The notes below the pieces were generated by a model that made no database searches, had not been told where the DNA came from, and saw nothing but the letters and a program-made list of their open reading frames with translations. From contig BDDC01000162.1 in assembly GCA_001662425.1 (NCBI GenBank), forward strand, positions 1-64,000: DNA of 64,000 bases, written 5' to 3'. Positions 1-10,833 of this stretch are shown piece after piece. The position numbers and the translations under genes were made by a program. Position 1 is the first letter of the stretch, and each line of letters begins with the position of its first letter. This stretch comes from Chlamydomonas sphaeroides (lineage: Eukaryota > Chlorophyta > Chlorophyceae > Chlamydomonadales > Chlamydomonadaceae).

Positions 1-192
1 GGAGGGGGCTGCGGACAGGACCGCCTGCGGCGGGATGCGAGCGCGACGAGGCCGGCGGCAGTGGCCGGTCGGGGTGCGGTCCCATCAGGGGCCCCCTGGT
101 CCCATGACGCGAGTCCACCTGCCGGGCAGCAGACCCCGCGGGGCCGTGCGATGCCGCCCCCTGCCGCCCTCTGCCGCCGCTCCGCCCCGCAG

Positions 193-791
193 GCGCTGGA
201 CATCTCGCAGACGGGGCTGTCCTCCTTCCCGCCCGAGCTGCTGCACCTGCCCCGCCTGCGCGTGCTCAACCTGGCGGGCAACCGGCTGGAGGCGCTGCCC
301 GCCGAGGTGGCGGCGCTGGCGAGGTGAGATGGGGCCCCTGCGGGCCGAGGGAGGGGCGGCAGGGAGGGAGGAGGGGAGGGCAGGGGAGCAGGCCCCGGGC
401 GCAGGCCGGCGAGGGCAGGGGAGCAGGGGCAGGTGCGGAGATACTCGAGCGCTTGGCGGGCGACGCGGGGGTGGCCCAGGGTCTGCTAGGCACCACGGCA
501 CGTCCATTCATCGCCCGCTCCCCGAGCCCTCTCGCTCCTCACCCTTCCCTTCACACGTACGGGTGCCCTCCCCTCCCCGCCCCGCCTCCCCATCTCCCTG
601 CCCCCAGGCTGGAGGAGCTGGACGTGTCCAACAACAGCCTCTCCCACCTGCCGCCGCAGCTGGGCCTGCTGGCGCCCACGCTGCGCTCGCTGGGGCTGGA
701 GGGCAACCCGCTGCGCACCCTGCGGAGGCCGCTGCTGGAGCGCGGCACGCCCGCGGTGCTGGCGTACCTGCGGGACCGCATCCCCGCCTAA
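193..791 (+). CDS. LRRC40-like leucine-rich-repeat protein, 3' end (partial)
   Basis: Two exons are visible: 193-323 (after a cgcag acceptor, ending AG|GTGAGA) and 608-791 (stop TAA 789-791), joined in phase 2. The product reads ALDISQTGLSSFPPELLHLP..., then LEELDVSNNSLSHLPPQLG, and ends in LRTLRRPLLERG...VLAYLRDRIPA. Spacing of leucines and asparagines (LxxLxLxxNxL) gives about four LRRs. The terminal LRT-RR-LL-RGT-LxYLRxRI pattern resembles the end of LRRC40/plant intracellular Ras-group LRR proteins, as known from the family. Upstream exons lie outside the window or within the first 190 bases, where I could not fix a boundary. Function is probably protein-protein interaction; the partner is unknown. 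Confidence 0.72.
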
Positions 792-1033
792 GGGGGAGCG
801 CGCGAGGTGCAGCGAGCAGGGGGAGAGGTAGGGGGCGGGGGACGAGGGTACTGCGGCCGCGGCACGTGAGGGGACCCGACGTCAGCGAGCGGTGCTGCCG
901 TACCCGCGGGCCCGCATACCCGCGGGACCCACGCGAGCCTGTGGCAGGAGAAGAGAGAGAGGGGAGAGGCGAGAGAGGAGAGGGGGCATGAAGCAATGGT
1001 GCTGCTGCCCCGGCGCGGCGTGACTGGGAGGGT

Positions 1034-1038
1034 TGTAA
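1034..1038 (+). terminator. TGTAA polyadenylation signal of the LRR gene
   Basis: TGTAA lies about 245 bases after the LRR stop codon, in a stretch without exons. TGTAA is the usual green-algal nuclear polyadenylation signal. The next gene is on the opposite strand and ends at 1436, so the two genes are convergent. Confidence 0.45.
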
Positions 1039-1435
1039 CACGTGATGGTGGCTGTGCCTTGGCGCCCGGCCGGCTGCGGGGGGGGGTGCACCAGTGCGCC
1101 CAGGGAGGGGGCGTGTGCGCTGGGGACTGCACGCCCCGAACTCGCCAACGACGCCTGAATGCTGATGTACATGGATAAATATAAATGACAACGAAAATGA
1201 ACTGAGCTGAGTTCCCCCAAGAGCCAGCGTGGATCGGATCATCGGGTAGCGAGCAACGCTGTGGCCACGGCAGCTGTGCCGCGCAGCAGCGGGAGCGTCA
1301 TGCCCGCGCCGCTGCACGCCTGCACCCGCGAGCAGCACGCCTCTGCAGCACACACCACACTACCACACCTGCAGCTTGCCGAGCCCCCCCCCCGCCCGCT
1401 CCCCACGCCCGCCGCCCACTCTTTGCCCCCTCTCC

Positions 1436-3714
1436 TCACGCCCCCTCGCCCCCCGCCGCCGCCGCCGCCGCCTTGTCTCGCACCAGCGCCAGCACCTCCC
1501 GCCGCAGCTCCGCCACAGCGCCCGGGGTCAGCCAGCCGCGCAGCGCCGCCTCGCGCCCCTCCCAGCCCCCGTCCCCCTCCCCCCCGTCCCCTGCCGCTCC
1601 CTCGCCAGCCCCTCCCCCCTGCTGCCGCGCCTCGTCGCCCCACCAGTCGCACGCCGCCCTCGCCACCGCCAGCACATACACGCCACAGTCGTAGCCGTTG
1701 ACCTGGCCTCGGAAGGGAAGACACAGGGCGATATGAAAAGCGATGACAACCAAGACAACAAGGCAACACGAGGCGGAAGCAGCAGCAGGGGGATCACCTG
1801 ACCCGGCATGGCAGCAACGGGCACCAGCTGGGGGGCAGGGCCGGGGGAAGCGGCGCCGCGGGCGCCGCTGGCGGCGGCGGCAGGCGGCGCGAGGCAGGGC
1901 GCCAGCGCCGCCGCCAGCTGCTTGGCGGCGCGGGCGCTGCCGGAGCCGCGGCTCGAGTCGTAGTGGCGCAGGGTGTGGGAGGGGCGGTGGTAGGCGAGCA
2001 GGCTCCTGGGGCCGGGGCCGGGGCGGGGGGAGGCGGTGCGGGGACGGGGGGAATGGGGAATGGAGGAGGATGTGCGGTGGGAGTGGGGCGGCGGGTGTGG
2101 GTGTGGGGGGTTCAGCTGCGGCGCCGGTCCGTCCGCCCCGGTGCGCCCCGGTGGAGGGGGCCCCCAACCAGCATCTGCCTCAGGCCCTCCGTGATGGAGG
2201 ATAGATAACGAATGTTCTAGGCTTGCATGACCGAGCAACAGAGTCCACAGAGTTGCTGCTCTGGTAACTTGTTCAAGCACTTGTAACTTGTTCCAGCCCC
2301 CCCCACACCCTACCCGCTGCTGCCGCCCAGCGCCGCTAGTGCCCGCCCCGCCAGTGCCGTGCCCGGTGGCCGCGCCACCGCCCGACCTCGCCGCGCCACC
2401 GCCCTGCCAGTGCCCCGCCCGGCCCCGCCAGTGCCACGCCCGGTGGCCGCACCAGTGGCTGCCGCCCGCCGCTCGCTCCACATCCGGGTTGTCGTTGACG
2501 GGCAGCAGCAGCAGGCCCGCGAGGTGGGGCTGGGCAGGGGAGGGAAGGGGATGGGAGGGGCTGTTGGGAGGAGGGACCGGGAGGAGGGTGGGTGGGGACT
2601 TTGGCGCACAGCTGCATGAGTGGGGGCGGCACGGATGCCGACCGCAGCGCTCGGCCGTCTCCTCCCCCCCCTGGGGTTCCGGCGGGGGGGGGGAGAAGGG
2701 TACGCCACGGGGGTTGGGGGGTCCGCACGCGGCGAGGTGGAAAGCAGGGTAGGTCCCCCAGCGACACTGCGCACGGCCGGTCGGCCGGAGGAAGCGGCGG
2801 CGTGGAGGGAACAGGGACGGCGGAGGCCGCGGTGGCCCAGCAGCCCTTGGCGCTGGCCCAGGGGGTGGGGCAGCAGGGGTCAGGGGGTTGGGGGGTTGGG
2901 AGCTTGGGCCGGGAGGCGGGTGTGAGCAGGGGTTGGTGGGCGGACGTTGCCAGTGTCGCACGGGAGGCAGCGGGCGCCCCCATGTAGCCAGCTGGAAGCC
3001 AAGAGCGCCTGCACCACAACCTTGAAGCCCGGGTTGCGGCTGAGGAATTCCGTCCCCCCACGGCCGTCCGCTCGCCGCCCGGCCGCCGCGCACCTGAAGG
3101 GGAGCCAGCAGGTCGGGGGCCATGGCGGGTCCTGCGGGCGGCGTTTGGGGGAAGGGAAGGGGCAGCATGGGGGGGCAGTGCCGTGCGGCCGGGGGGTGGG
3201 GGTGCATCAGCACAGGGCGAGGGACGCAGGCCCTGGGCTCAGCGCCACAACGCGCGCTGCGTCGGCGCTGGCGTCCGGGGGCTCAGGTCCACCGCAGGGC
3301 GGAGGGGGGGGGCGGATAGGGAGCTCTGCTGTGGCCCGTAGTGGCCTAACTGGGCACCTGCGTGCATGAGCAGGAAGGATGTCGCCGGCGGCAGCAGCAG
3401 CACGCCGCCGCCTGCGCCTCCGCCGGCCCCGGACGATGTTGCCGCCCCCGTCGCCGCCGCTGCGGGGTGCTCCCTCTGCAGGACCTCGAAGAAGAACGAC
3501 ACTATCTGCGCGGAGTGTTGGGGTGGTGGAAGGCAGGGGTGAAGTGCAGGGAGCGGTAGGGACGGTGCGTGAGGTTGGCACGCGAACGAGCACAGTGCAG
3601 CGCCGCTCGGCGACTCGCCTGATCGTTGAGCCAATGGGGCCCTTCCAGCAGTGCGACGTCTTGGCGTCGCAATAGCACATCGCCATAGCTCAGCACCTTG
3701 TCAGTGTCGCTCAT
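1436..3714 (-). CDS. SENP8: NEDD8-specific protease, SENP8/DEN1 type (C48 family)
   Basis: Six exons (3714-3619, 3505-3358, 3131-3094, 2529-2453, 2005-1798, 1702-1436) give 834 nt in frame, 277 residues. The N-terminus has VLSYGDVLLRRQDVALLEGP followed by HWLND, as in human SENP8. The Ulp1 catalytic set is present: His119 (GGSHWSLL), Asp136 (HYDS), Gln189 and Cys195 (Q-VNGYDCGVYV). The family removes NEDD8 precursor tails and deconjugates NEDD8 from non-cullin targets. Intron 1 uses a GC donor (CAG|GCGAGT), needed to join LNDQ to IVSFFFEVL. Intron 5 falls exactly between the oxyanion Gln codon and the codons leading to Cys195. An algal Gly/Ala-rich insertion sits between residues 45 and 65, and the C-terminus is Ala-rich. 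Start chosen at the first ATG before the conserved block. The symbol is by homology. Confidence 0.9.
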
Positions 3715-4298
3715 TTCTCGTAATTTTCACTCTCTCTGTTGTGGTGCTACTGCTTCATGTGCTGACATTTCAGTTATACTTGTTCATTTCTCGTCGGCCA
3801 TTGTTGTGCGCGGTATTGTAGCTGACCACTTCTGGTGCTTTAGTACAAAGTAGGGTGGGTGCGTGTGTCCGTGTGCAGTGGCGATGGGGGGTTGTGAGGC
3901 AGTGGGGGCGCAGATGCAGCTAGAGGCGGGGGGCGGGGGTGACTCAGAAGGCGGGGGAACGGGGTGCCGTGGTACCTGTAATGTACTATGAAACGGCGCG
4001 ACGTGCCTTACAACAGCATGACGCCCGATAACCGCTGCAGTCCTACCATAACAACGATCAGCAACACAAACGATTGGGATACGGAAACCCCTACCATAGC
4101 GTCAGAGAGAAGTTCGGCGGTCTCGACACCATACTTCCTGTAGCGCGTACCCGACACAAGACCCACGTCTAGAAACAAGCTTTTGCATTGCCACAGACGT
4201 ATACTTGATAATTACACAGCAGAGCAGCGGTCGCGTGAGCGACCTAACCCAATTCACACCTACCCTGCAACACTCGCGCGTACCAGTGGTTGGCAATC
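3715..4298. promoter_or_regulatory. Divergent intergenic region, probable bidirectional promoter
   Basis: This 584-base stretch lies between the start codons of the NEDD8 protease (minus) and the RING-variant gene (plus). Base composition is visibly more AT-rich than in the genes. No ORF with coding character was seen. A promoter role is inferred from the head-to-head layout only; no specific box could be identified. Confidence 0.35.
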
Positions 4299-6480
4299 AT
4301 GGACACTGCGAAGGAGTGTAGCGAGCAGCAAGCACGACTCAGCAACGATGACCAATGTTGGGTGTGCCTCGAACCGGGCAGCGTGGCTTCGGGGCCGCTC
4401 GAGCGGCCCTGCGCCTGCCCTCGATATGTTCATCTGAAATGCCTCGCACGGTGGAACGTAAGTCCAGTAGGCGCTCACGTGGGCGTAGCTGCTGACACAC
4501 ATGTTTGCATGCCCCCAGCATGTCCCGCGCTCGATGGCGTTCCCCAAGCCGCCAATCGCGACGCGCATCGCGAGCAAATGCGACAGATTACCCCTGATAC
4601 TCGAAATGCAAACCCCCGCCTCGCCACTTGCACCGGCACCCGTAGCCCGTGCAACCTGTTCCTAGCTCCACAACGCGGCCTCGACGCTACGCGGGGTGAC
4701 CGGTGCCACGCCGGGCTCCAAAACGCACACACGCGCCGGGCTGTTGGACACACAGGGTGCTGACAACGTCCTGCCTACCCATCTCTGCTTGCCGCCGCCA
4801 CCCCGCAGCTGCAATCCGCAGGCCGCGAGGAGGAGCGCTTCTGCCGCTTCTGCAAGTCGGAGCTGCCCGACTGGCGCGAGGTGCTGACGCCCAAGGTGCC
4901 TGCCGCGCCGCCCGTCATGGCCATCGTGTACGACGGAAAGGTAAGACAGTACGAAGGCCTGTGGAAGATTAGAGAGGAGGGTTTGCATAGGGAAAGCCTG
5001 AAAGGTGTGGCCCTGAAGCCGAGGAATCCGTTGGCCGCCAGGGGCAGCGGGCTCCCCACATGCCGCAAACGACCGGGGCACGGCCGAGGGCATTGTTCCG
5101 CTCGTGTTGGGAGGGGGTGGCTGAGGCGACAGCAGTACGCGCGGCCCCGGGGAGCCGTGCGGCGGGGTGGGGTGGGGAGCTCAGCGACAGGTGAGACAGG
5201 TCGTGGCGCTGGGCAGGCGGGGGAGCCGGGCCAGCTGAACGGGGCAGCGGCAGCCGCTCACCCAATCCTGCAACGTGCAGCCGCCTACAGGCGCCCAGCT
5301 ACGCTGCCTCCAGCCATTCGCCACCATCATCATGCCAGCCCCAGCCCCCGCCGCCCCCTTGCCGACATGCCCACCTGGCCCCTGGCCGCCCACCCATGCC
5401 TCCCCAGCGCCGCCCGCTCCTGCCTCACTGCCTCCTGCTGCCCTCCTGCTCGCCCCCACCGGCTGCAGGTGGTGCGGCTGCAGGTCAAGCCGGGCCGCGA
5501 GGGCATGGAGGAGTTCCAGCGCCAGGTGCGGGTGGCAGGACCCAGGGAGGGGGGAGGGGGGAGGGGGCACCTGCTGTCGTGGTTTGCGCCCCATTTCTGG
5601 GGCTGGCGGCAGGCCTGGCAGCCACCGGCAGCGATGCGGGAGCAGTCGAGCCAGGTTTCACAAGCCGCGACCTAGGAGACGCCAGGGGATGCCGCCCCGC
5701 ATACACGCGCTGACCTCCGCCTCAAAACCCGGCGTGGGGAAGGGCGGGGCGGCAACGCCGCAGCCCGCTGCTGACTCGCCACTGTGCTGCCACTGTGCCG
5801 CCAGCCGGCCTGCCCTTGCGCCTGCCTTGACCTCCCCTTCCCCCTCGCCTCCTCGCCCCCTCGCCCCTGTCCCTCAGGTGCGCAAGGCCTTCAACCTGGG
5901 CGACGATGTGGAGCTGGACTGGTGAGTGCGTGTGGTGGGCGGCAGGGGGGCGGCAGGGGGGCGGCAGGGGGACGGCAGGGGGAGAGGCGGTGTGTGGTCC
6001 CCACCGCGCGCACACGTGGTGATGCGGCTGGTGGTGCATGTCAGCGTGACCGCAGCTTTACTGACCGTTGCCCCCCGGCCTCCGCCCCTGCCCCCCCCCT
6101 CCGTGCTGCGCAGCGTGTTCGACTGCCGCGCGCCCGGCTCGGGCGACAAGATCAAGCTGCGCGGCCTGGAGAGCTACGCAGCCGCCATGCACTGCGCCGC
6201 CGTGGCCGCCGGCGAGCGCCTCGCCAAGCAGCAGCAGCAGCACGCCACCGCCACCGCCGCGCCGGCGGCTGCCGGCGGCGCCGCCGGCTGCGGCACCGCG
6301 GTCGCAGCATCGCAGGCGGCGGGCCGCGTGCGCTCCGTGCCGTCGGCGGCGGGGTCGCCGGCGGCGGCGGGTGCGGGCGGTGGCTCGCCGCAGCGCCCCG
6401 AGGAGAGCGGGCTGCGCAAGGGGCAGCGGCTGCTGGCGGGCATGTGGAAGTCGCTGACGGCGACGCGGCGCGTGTGCTGA
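4299..6480 (+). CDS. RING-variant (RING-CH) zinc-finger protein, putative E3 ubiquitin ligase
   Basis: Five exons (4299-4457, 4809-4940, 5469-5525, 5878-5921, 6114-6480) total 759 nt, 252 residues. A cysteine-histidine array occupies residues 20-68: C20-x2-C23-x14-C38-x-C40-x4-H45-x2-C48-x16-C65-x2-C68, a C4HC3 RINGv arrangement with RPCACPRYVHLKCLARW at the centre. The interval between the CxC pair and His is three residues shorter than in typical MARCH proteins. Residues about 98-165 (VVRLQVKPG ... VFDCRAPGSGDKIKLRGLES ... AAMHCAA) may form a small PB1- or ubiquitin-like fold; this is a guess from pattern. The tail is Ala/Gln-rich. No transmembrane segment was seen, unlike membrane MARCH ligases. 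The start is the ATG at 4299 in front of the zinc finger; exons agree in phase. E3 activity is inferred, not shown. Confidence 0.8.
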
Positions 6481-7869
6481 GCGCAGGGGCCGAGCGAGGC
6501 CCCCTGCCGTGCTTCTCTGGGGAGCGGCCCGCTGGCCACACGTAGCCTACCGTAGTGGACAGAGGTTAGCGTAGATCAGCGACCGCCCTAGCGTTTGCAC
6601 CGTGTCCTGGTTACAATTACATCTATTCATCCTGACGACGGTGACACGACACGGCGACGGGGGTGTCTGGGCGGCAACCATGAGGTACCCGCACTGGCTG
6701 ACATCGGCGGGCTACCGGAGCGCGCGCGTGGTGGGCGGCTGTGCTGCGGCATGGGGCCGCGCAAGGGTCGCAGCAGTGCGGCGGTGCATGCCCTGCAAAG
6801 GGAGCCGGGCTCTGCAGCGGTGACGCTGGCGCCCAGGGTGATTTCTGCAAGGGTTGCTTGTGAGGATGGCGACAGAGCGGACCGGCGGTCACGACTTCTG
6901 GCGCTGTTGACGGCTGCTGCTGGCGATGTGGGGGCAACTGCGCCTCGTGCTGGTGCGCTGGCGGATTGCTGGCAGCATCCTTGAGGATTGGTGGAGCGTG
7001 CGTTGCTTGTGAAGTGCGATTTGTGCGCTCGAGATCAGCACTTGCCAACGGTTACGGGACTTCCTACTGCGGACTGGGGACTGGTGAGCAGGCCTCGAGC
7101 GTGATGCACGCATGGCGCCGCATGAGGTGTTTGTGATGTATTTGGCGACACACGAACGCCGCGTGGGGTCTGAAAGCTAGAGGCGACGGGTGAGTTAGGG
7201 CATGGCAGTTGGAGCAGCCTGCCTGTAGCTTGGCCGCAGGGACGCAGGAGTGGTCGCGGCGGGGCGTGGGCCGGAGGGCCGCCCTCTGCCTGGGCCGTGT
7301 GCTGTGCTGTCTGGCGCGCCGTGGCTGGCTGGGTGCGCCGGCTGTAGTGTAGTGTTGCGACCCACGCAACGATAGCGCTCGGGTGGGCATCAGCGATTGA
7401 TGCCCCTGGGCTAAGGAAACGGCGGTAGCGGTGGCGATCATGTTGCGTGTTTCCAACTTGACATGCACCGGTATGTGGCCCTGGCAGGGCCTGTTGGCGG
7501 TGGTTGGCGCAAATTGCCCCTAAGCCGATTTTGTGTAGAACTAGCACCCCGTGCCCGCTGCGATGGCGGCCGGGCTCGTGTAACCCCACCGCGTTACATC
7601 GCGCTGCAGCTTCCACAAGCCGCCCTCGCAGCTGCCGCAGAGCCGCCCTGCCCGAGCATCGCACCCGCACCCCAGGTAGCGCCAGTGGCATGGTCCCAGC
7701 GCCGCGCCGCACACAGCCCCCCCACAGCAGTCCGCCCGCAACCGCCCATCAGCGCCTGCGCAGCGCCCGAGCCGCAGCCCCCCGGCGCCAGACCGCAAGC
7801 CGGGCCCTCCCGGGCGCCGGCCCCAGGGCTGCAGCCCTCTTAGCGCCCCCCGGCATCGCCCGGCGGCAG
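6481..7869. other. Convergent intergenic region with paired polyadenylation motifs
   Basis: Between the 3' ends of the RING-variant gene (plus) and the TPR gene (minus) there is no ORF with coding character. TGTAA occurs on the plus strand at 7579-7583, and its complement TTACA at 7594-7598 gives a minus-strand TGTAA. If both are used, the two transcripts would overlap only slightly or abut. The plus-strand 3' UTR would then be about 1.1 kb and the minus-strand one about 270 bases. Confidence 0.4.
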
Positions 7870-10320
7870 CTAGGAGAAGCTGAGGAAGCGCTGCAGTGCG
7901 GCGATGGCCCTCGGCGGCCAGTGCTTGTTGGCGCGCACCCACTCGGGGTCGGAGTAGCGCTTGTCAAAGCTCTGGGCGGGTCAGGGCAGGGCAGCGCAGG
8001 CGGAGGGGAGGCGGCGAGGGCGTGAGGGACGAAGGAGACACCGAGGGCAGGACGGGCGCGTAGCAGGGATGGCGCGGGTGAGGGGGCCGCCGACGGGGCG
8101 GGGCCCAGCAGCAGCAGCCACGGCGCGAGCCACCCTGCAGCAGCTGCGACCGCACCACTCTGTCCAGGGCTCTGGCCATGACGGCAACCCTGCAGAGGCC
8201 CCCGCAGTCCGCGCCCGCCCCGGACATGGCCTCACCTGCGAGATTGTCCACTCCTGTGCCACCGCCGACGTACCGAGCGGCGCCAGCAGTGCGGCCAAGC
8301 AGGGGCAGGCGCGGGTGGGAGGCACGGGGCACATCAGAGCTCCAGGCCGGGCAAGGGGCGCAGTCCAGTCAGCGCACCCCAACCTTCCCCGAGCCCCGCC
8401 ACCGTGCCCCTCCTCCCACCTCCTCCGCCCGCAGCGCTAGGCTGGGCCGCTCCGCGTACATGAGCGCCGCCAGCGCCGCGTGCACCTCGGCAGCGCCGCG
8501 CATCGACACCTCCTCGTCCTGGGGGCCAGGAGGTGAACGGGAAAACACCCGTGTGTGTGCATGCAGGGTGGGGGTAGAGCATAGCGGCGCAGGGGCAAGT
8601 GGAGGTGGCCCGCCCCAAGCCCTGCGCCGGCCCTCGCCACCGGCTGGGGCTGCGAGGGCCCCGCTGCTCCCTGGCCCCGCTGCTCCCTGGACCCGCTGCT
8701 CCCTGGCCCCGCTGCTCCCTGCCCTCCGCCCACGGCGCACCTCCAGAGCCAGGATGGAATCCGACGTGCGCCCCACCTGCGGCAGTAGCGGTGGGAGGGA
8801 GGGGCAGCAGGTGGCGTGGGGCGTGGGGCCCTTGGAGGCGAGAGACGAGATGCGGGCGCGCAAGTCGCAGCCCAAGGCGCCCACGGCTGCCACTCCCGGC
8901 ACCGGCGCTTGGCCGCCATGTTGCGCGGGGCAAGCAGCCATCCCTCGCCTCTCCTGTCTGCTTTCCCTTTCCTTCCACAGCTCCTCCCCGCCTCCAGCTC
9001 ATCCCCCAACCTAGCTCTCTCCCCTTCCCTCCCCGTGCTCCTCCCATGACCTTCCCTCCCCTTGCTCCTCCTCCAAGCCCCCTGCCACCCCCCACCTGGT
9101 ACAGCTGCAGTGCCCGCCCGATGCGGCCGTACTCTGCCAGCGCCAGGTCAGGGTGCTCGCGCACCAGCCGTGAAAACAGCTCCAGCGACTGCCGGCGTGA
9201 GGGCAGGTCAGGAGGCAGCGGGTGGCGGGGCGGCGCAGGAAGGGAGGACAGCTTGGCCCCGTGGGCTGCCAGCGGAACCGCAGGCGGTGCGCGGGGAAGC
9301 CCGCGTAGCGCCAACCCCTGCAGGCGCCTTGCTGCTGGGCCACTGCAGCGCCGCAGGCGGGCACCGGTAGGCGGCGGCGGCCAGGCCTCGCTCCCTCTTG
9401 CTGCTGCTACGACTGGCCCTCGCTCCCTCTTGCTGCTGCTACGACTGGCCCTCGCTCCCTCCTGCTGCTGCTACGACTGGCCCTCCTTCCCGCTGCGGCG
9501 CCGCACCTGCTCGTGCTGCCCCGCGTCCACCGCTTCCCTAGCCACCGACAGCAGCTGCAGAGCCTCTGCCGCCTCACTGGCGGTGCTGCGGCCGCCTGGG
9601 CGACCGGGGGGCAGGGCAGGGCAGGCCAGCAGGGCGAGGGATAAGAGGACGAGCGGGGAGGTCGCGGCAGCGGACAGCTCTAGGCGAGCTCAGCGGCTAG
9701 CAGGCGGTTGGCCGGCAGCCGGCGGCAGGCGCCACGGCGGTAACAGGCAACCAGTTACAAGACGAGTGGCGGAGCGGCAGCCCACCTGACTGCGCCCCTC
9801 CTCGGCGGGCGTAGTTGGGGGTTCCCACCATGGTACCGGGCGCCGGCGGCGCCGTGGCGGCAGCCGAGGGGCTGGGCCGGCCCTCGCCGTCGGGTCCCGC
9901 TGCGGCTGCCCTTGCGCGCGCGCCGGGAGCTCCTGCTGGCGCCACGATGGCAGACGGCGGCGCCGCCAGCTGGAGCAGCGCGGAGCGCTCGCCCGACGTC
10001 AGGCTTTCCCTGTCGGAGAGCACGGTCTCCGTGGGGATGCGCGCGGCGCACGGCGCCACGGCCAGCGGAAGGGGCCCGGTGGGAGCTGCGAGCAGCAGCG
10101 CCAGCGAGCTGCAGAGGGGGGCCAGCAGGCGCCCGGTTGTCGAGGCCGGGGAGCTGTGCCGAGCGGTGTCCTCAGGCGTGCGAGCATCGGGGACATCGGC
10201 CGAGCTGGGGCCGTGCGTGCGAGAGCTGCGAGCTAACAGCAGCGGTGCGAGCCAGGCTGACGCACGCCGCCCGCGCGGCGCTGCGGGACCGGCCCGCGAG
10301 GCGCTCTGCTGCGCAAGCAT
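7870..10320 (-). CDS. Plastid TPR-like protein, probably thylakoid-lumen targeted
   Basis: Seven exons: 10320-9791, 9585-9507, 9188-9096, 8776-8741, 8518-8420, 8253-8236 (18 nt) and 7971-7870; 957 nt, 318 residues. The first ~100 residues look like an algal transit peptide, and a later hydrophobic stretch (LLAPLCSSLALLLAAPTGPL, then AVAPCAA) resembles a lumenal-targeting signal. The conserved body is helical: SEAAEALQLLSVAREAVDAG, SLELFSRLVREHPDLALAEY, EVHAALAALMYAERPSLALR, ending FDKRYSDPEWV-ANKHWPPRAI. This matches the layout of plant plastid TPR-like proteins that end in FD-RY-D-WV-xNKxWPP. The 18-nt microexon encodes EWTISQ between RAEE and SFDKRY. The exon 1 donor (CA|GTCAGG) is weak and is the least certain junction. 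Function unknown; a role in thylakoid complex assembly is only a guess. Confidence 0.72.
8658..8721. repeat. 16-bp tandem repeat, four copies, in a TPR-gene intron
   Basis: Four units of gccccgctgctccctg (third unit begins gaccc) run from 8658 to 8721 within intron 4 of the TPR gene. It is a pyrimidine-rich minisatellite on the plus strand, purine-rich in the transcript. Confidence 0.85.
9386..9481. repeat. 32-bp tandem repeat, three copies, in a TPR-gene intron
   Basis: Three consecutive 32-base units starting cctcgctccctcttgctgct are present at 9386-9417, 9418-9449 and 9450-9481, nearly identical (one T/C change in the third). They lie wholly inside intron 2 of the TPR gene. Confidence 0.9.
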
Positions 10321-10833
10321 GGCCACAGGAGGCGAGCACCTCGACTAGAAAGTCGGACACGCCGCGATGTCCGCGCGTGCTTGTGAAATGATGTGAGCAG
10401 GCACACTGACCGGAGAAAACAACTGTACAAGCTGCTAGAGAGCAATCGTTGCGATGTCCGTGCTTGCAAAGCAGCCGACGCTGCTGCCAGGTGTGCTCAC
10501 GTGCAGTTAACCGATAATGTGTCGCGCCACCAAGACGGCATACGACACGCATGACCATGCAATTGTCATACCCTTCCACGCATGCCCCTCGACCCGCGAG
10601 GCCAGGAGCACTTCCACACCCCGGGACTTCCACACGCAGGGACTCCACGCAGAAGCCGCCATCGTAGACTGCCCCCGCTGACTGCCCCTGCACAACTGCC
10701 TCCGCTCGCCCCGCACAACCCGCGACACTTGCCATCCCCCGACCCTTGCGCACGCCTTCCTACGCCTCGCCATGCACGCTGCGCCAAGCCCGCCCCCTGC
10801 CCCCCCCACCCTCCCTCCCCCCCACCGCTGCAC

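Noticed and set aside
1528..3213. 561-codon minus-strand open frame over the NEDD8 protease
   Set aside because: It reads through introns; only the segments around LLAPLQ, VNDNPDVERAAGGSHW and HYDSS are exonic.
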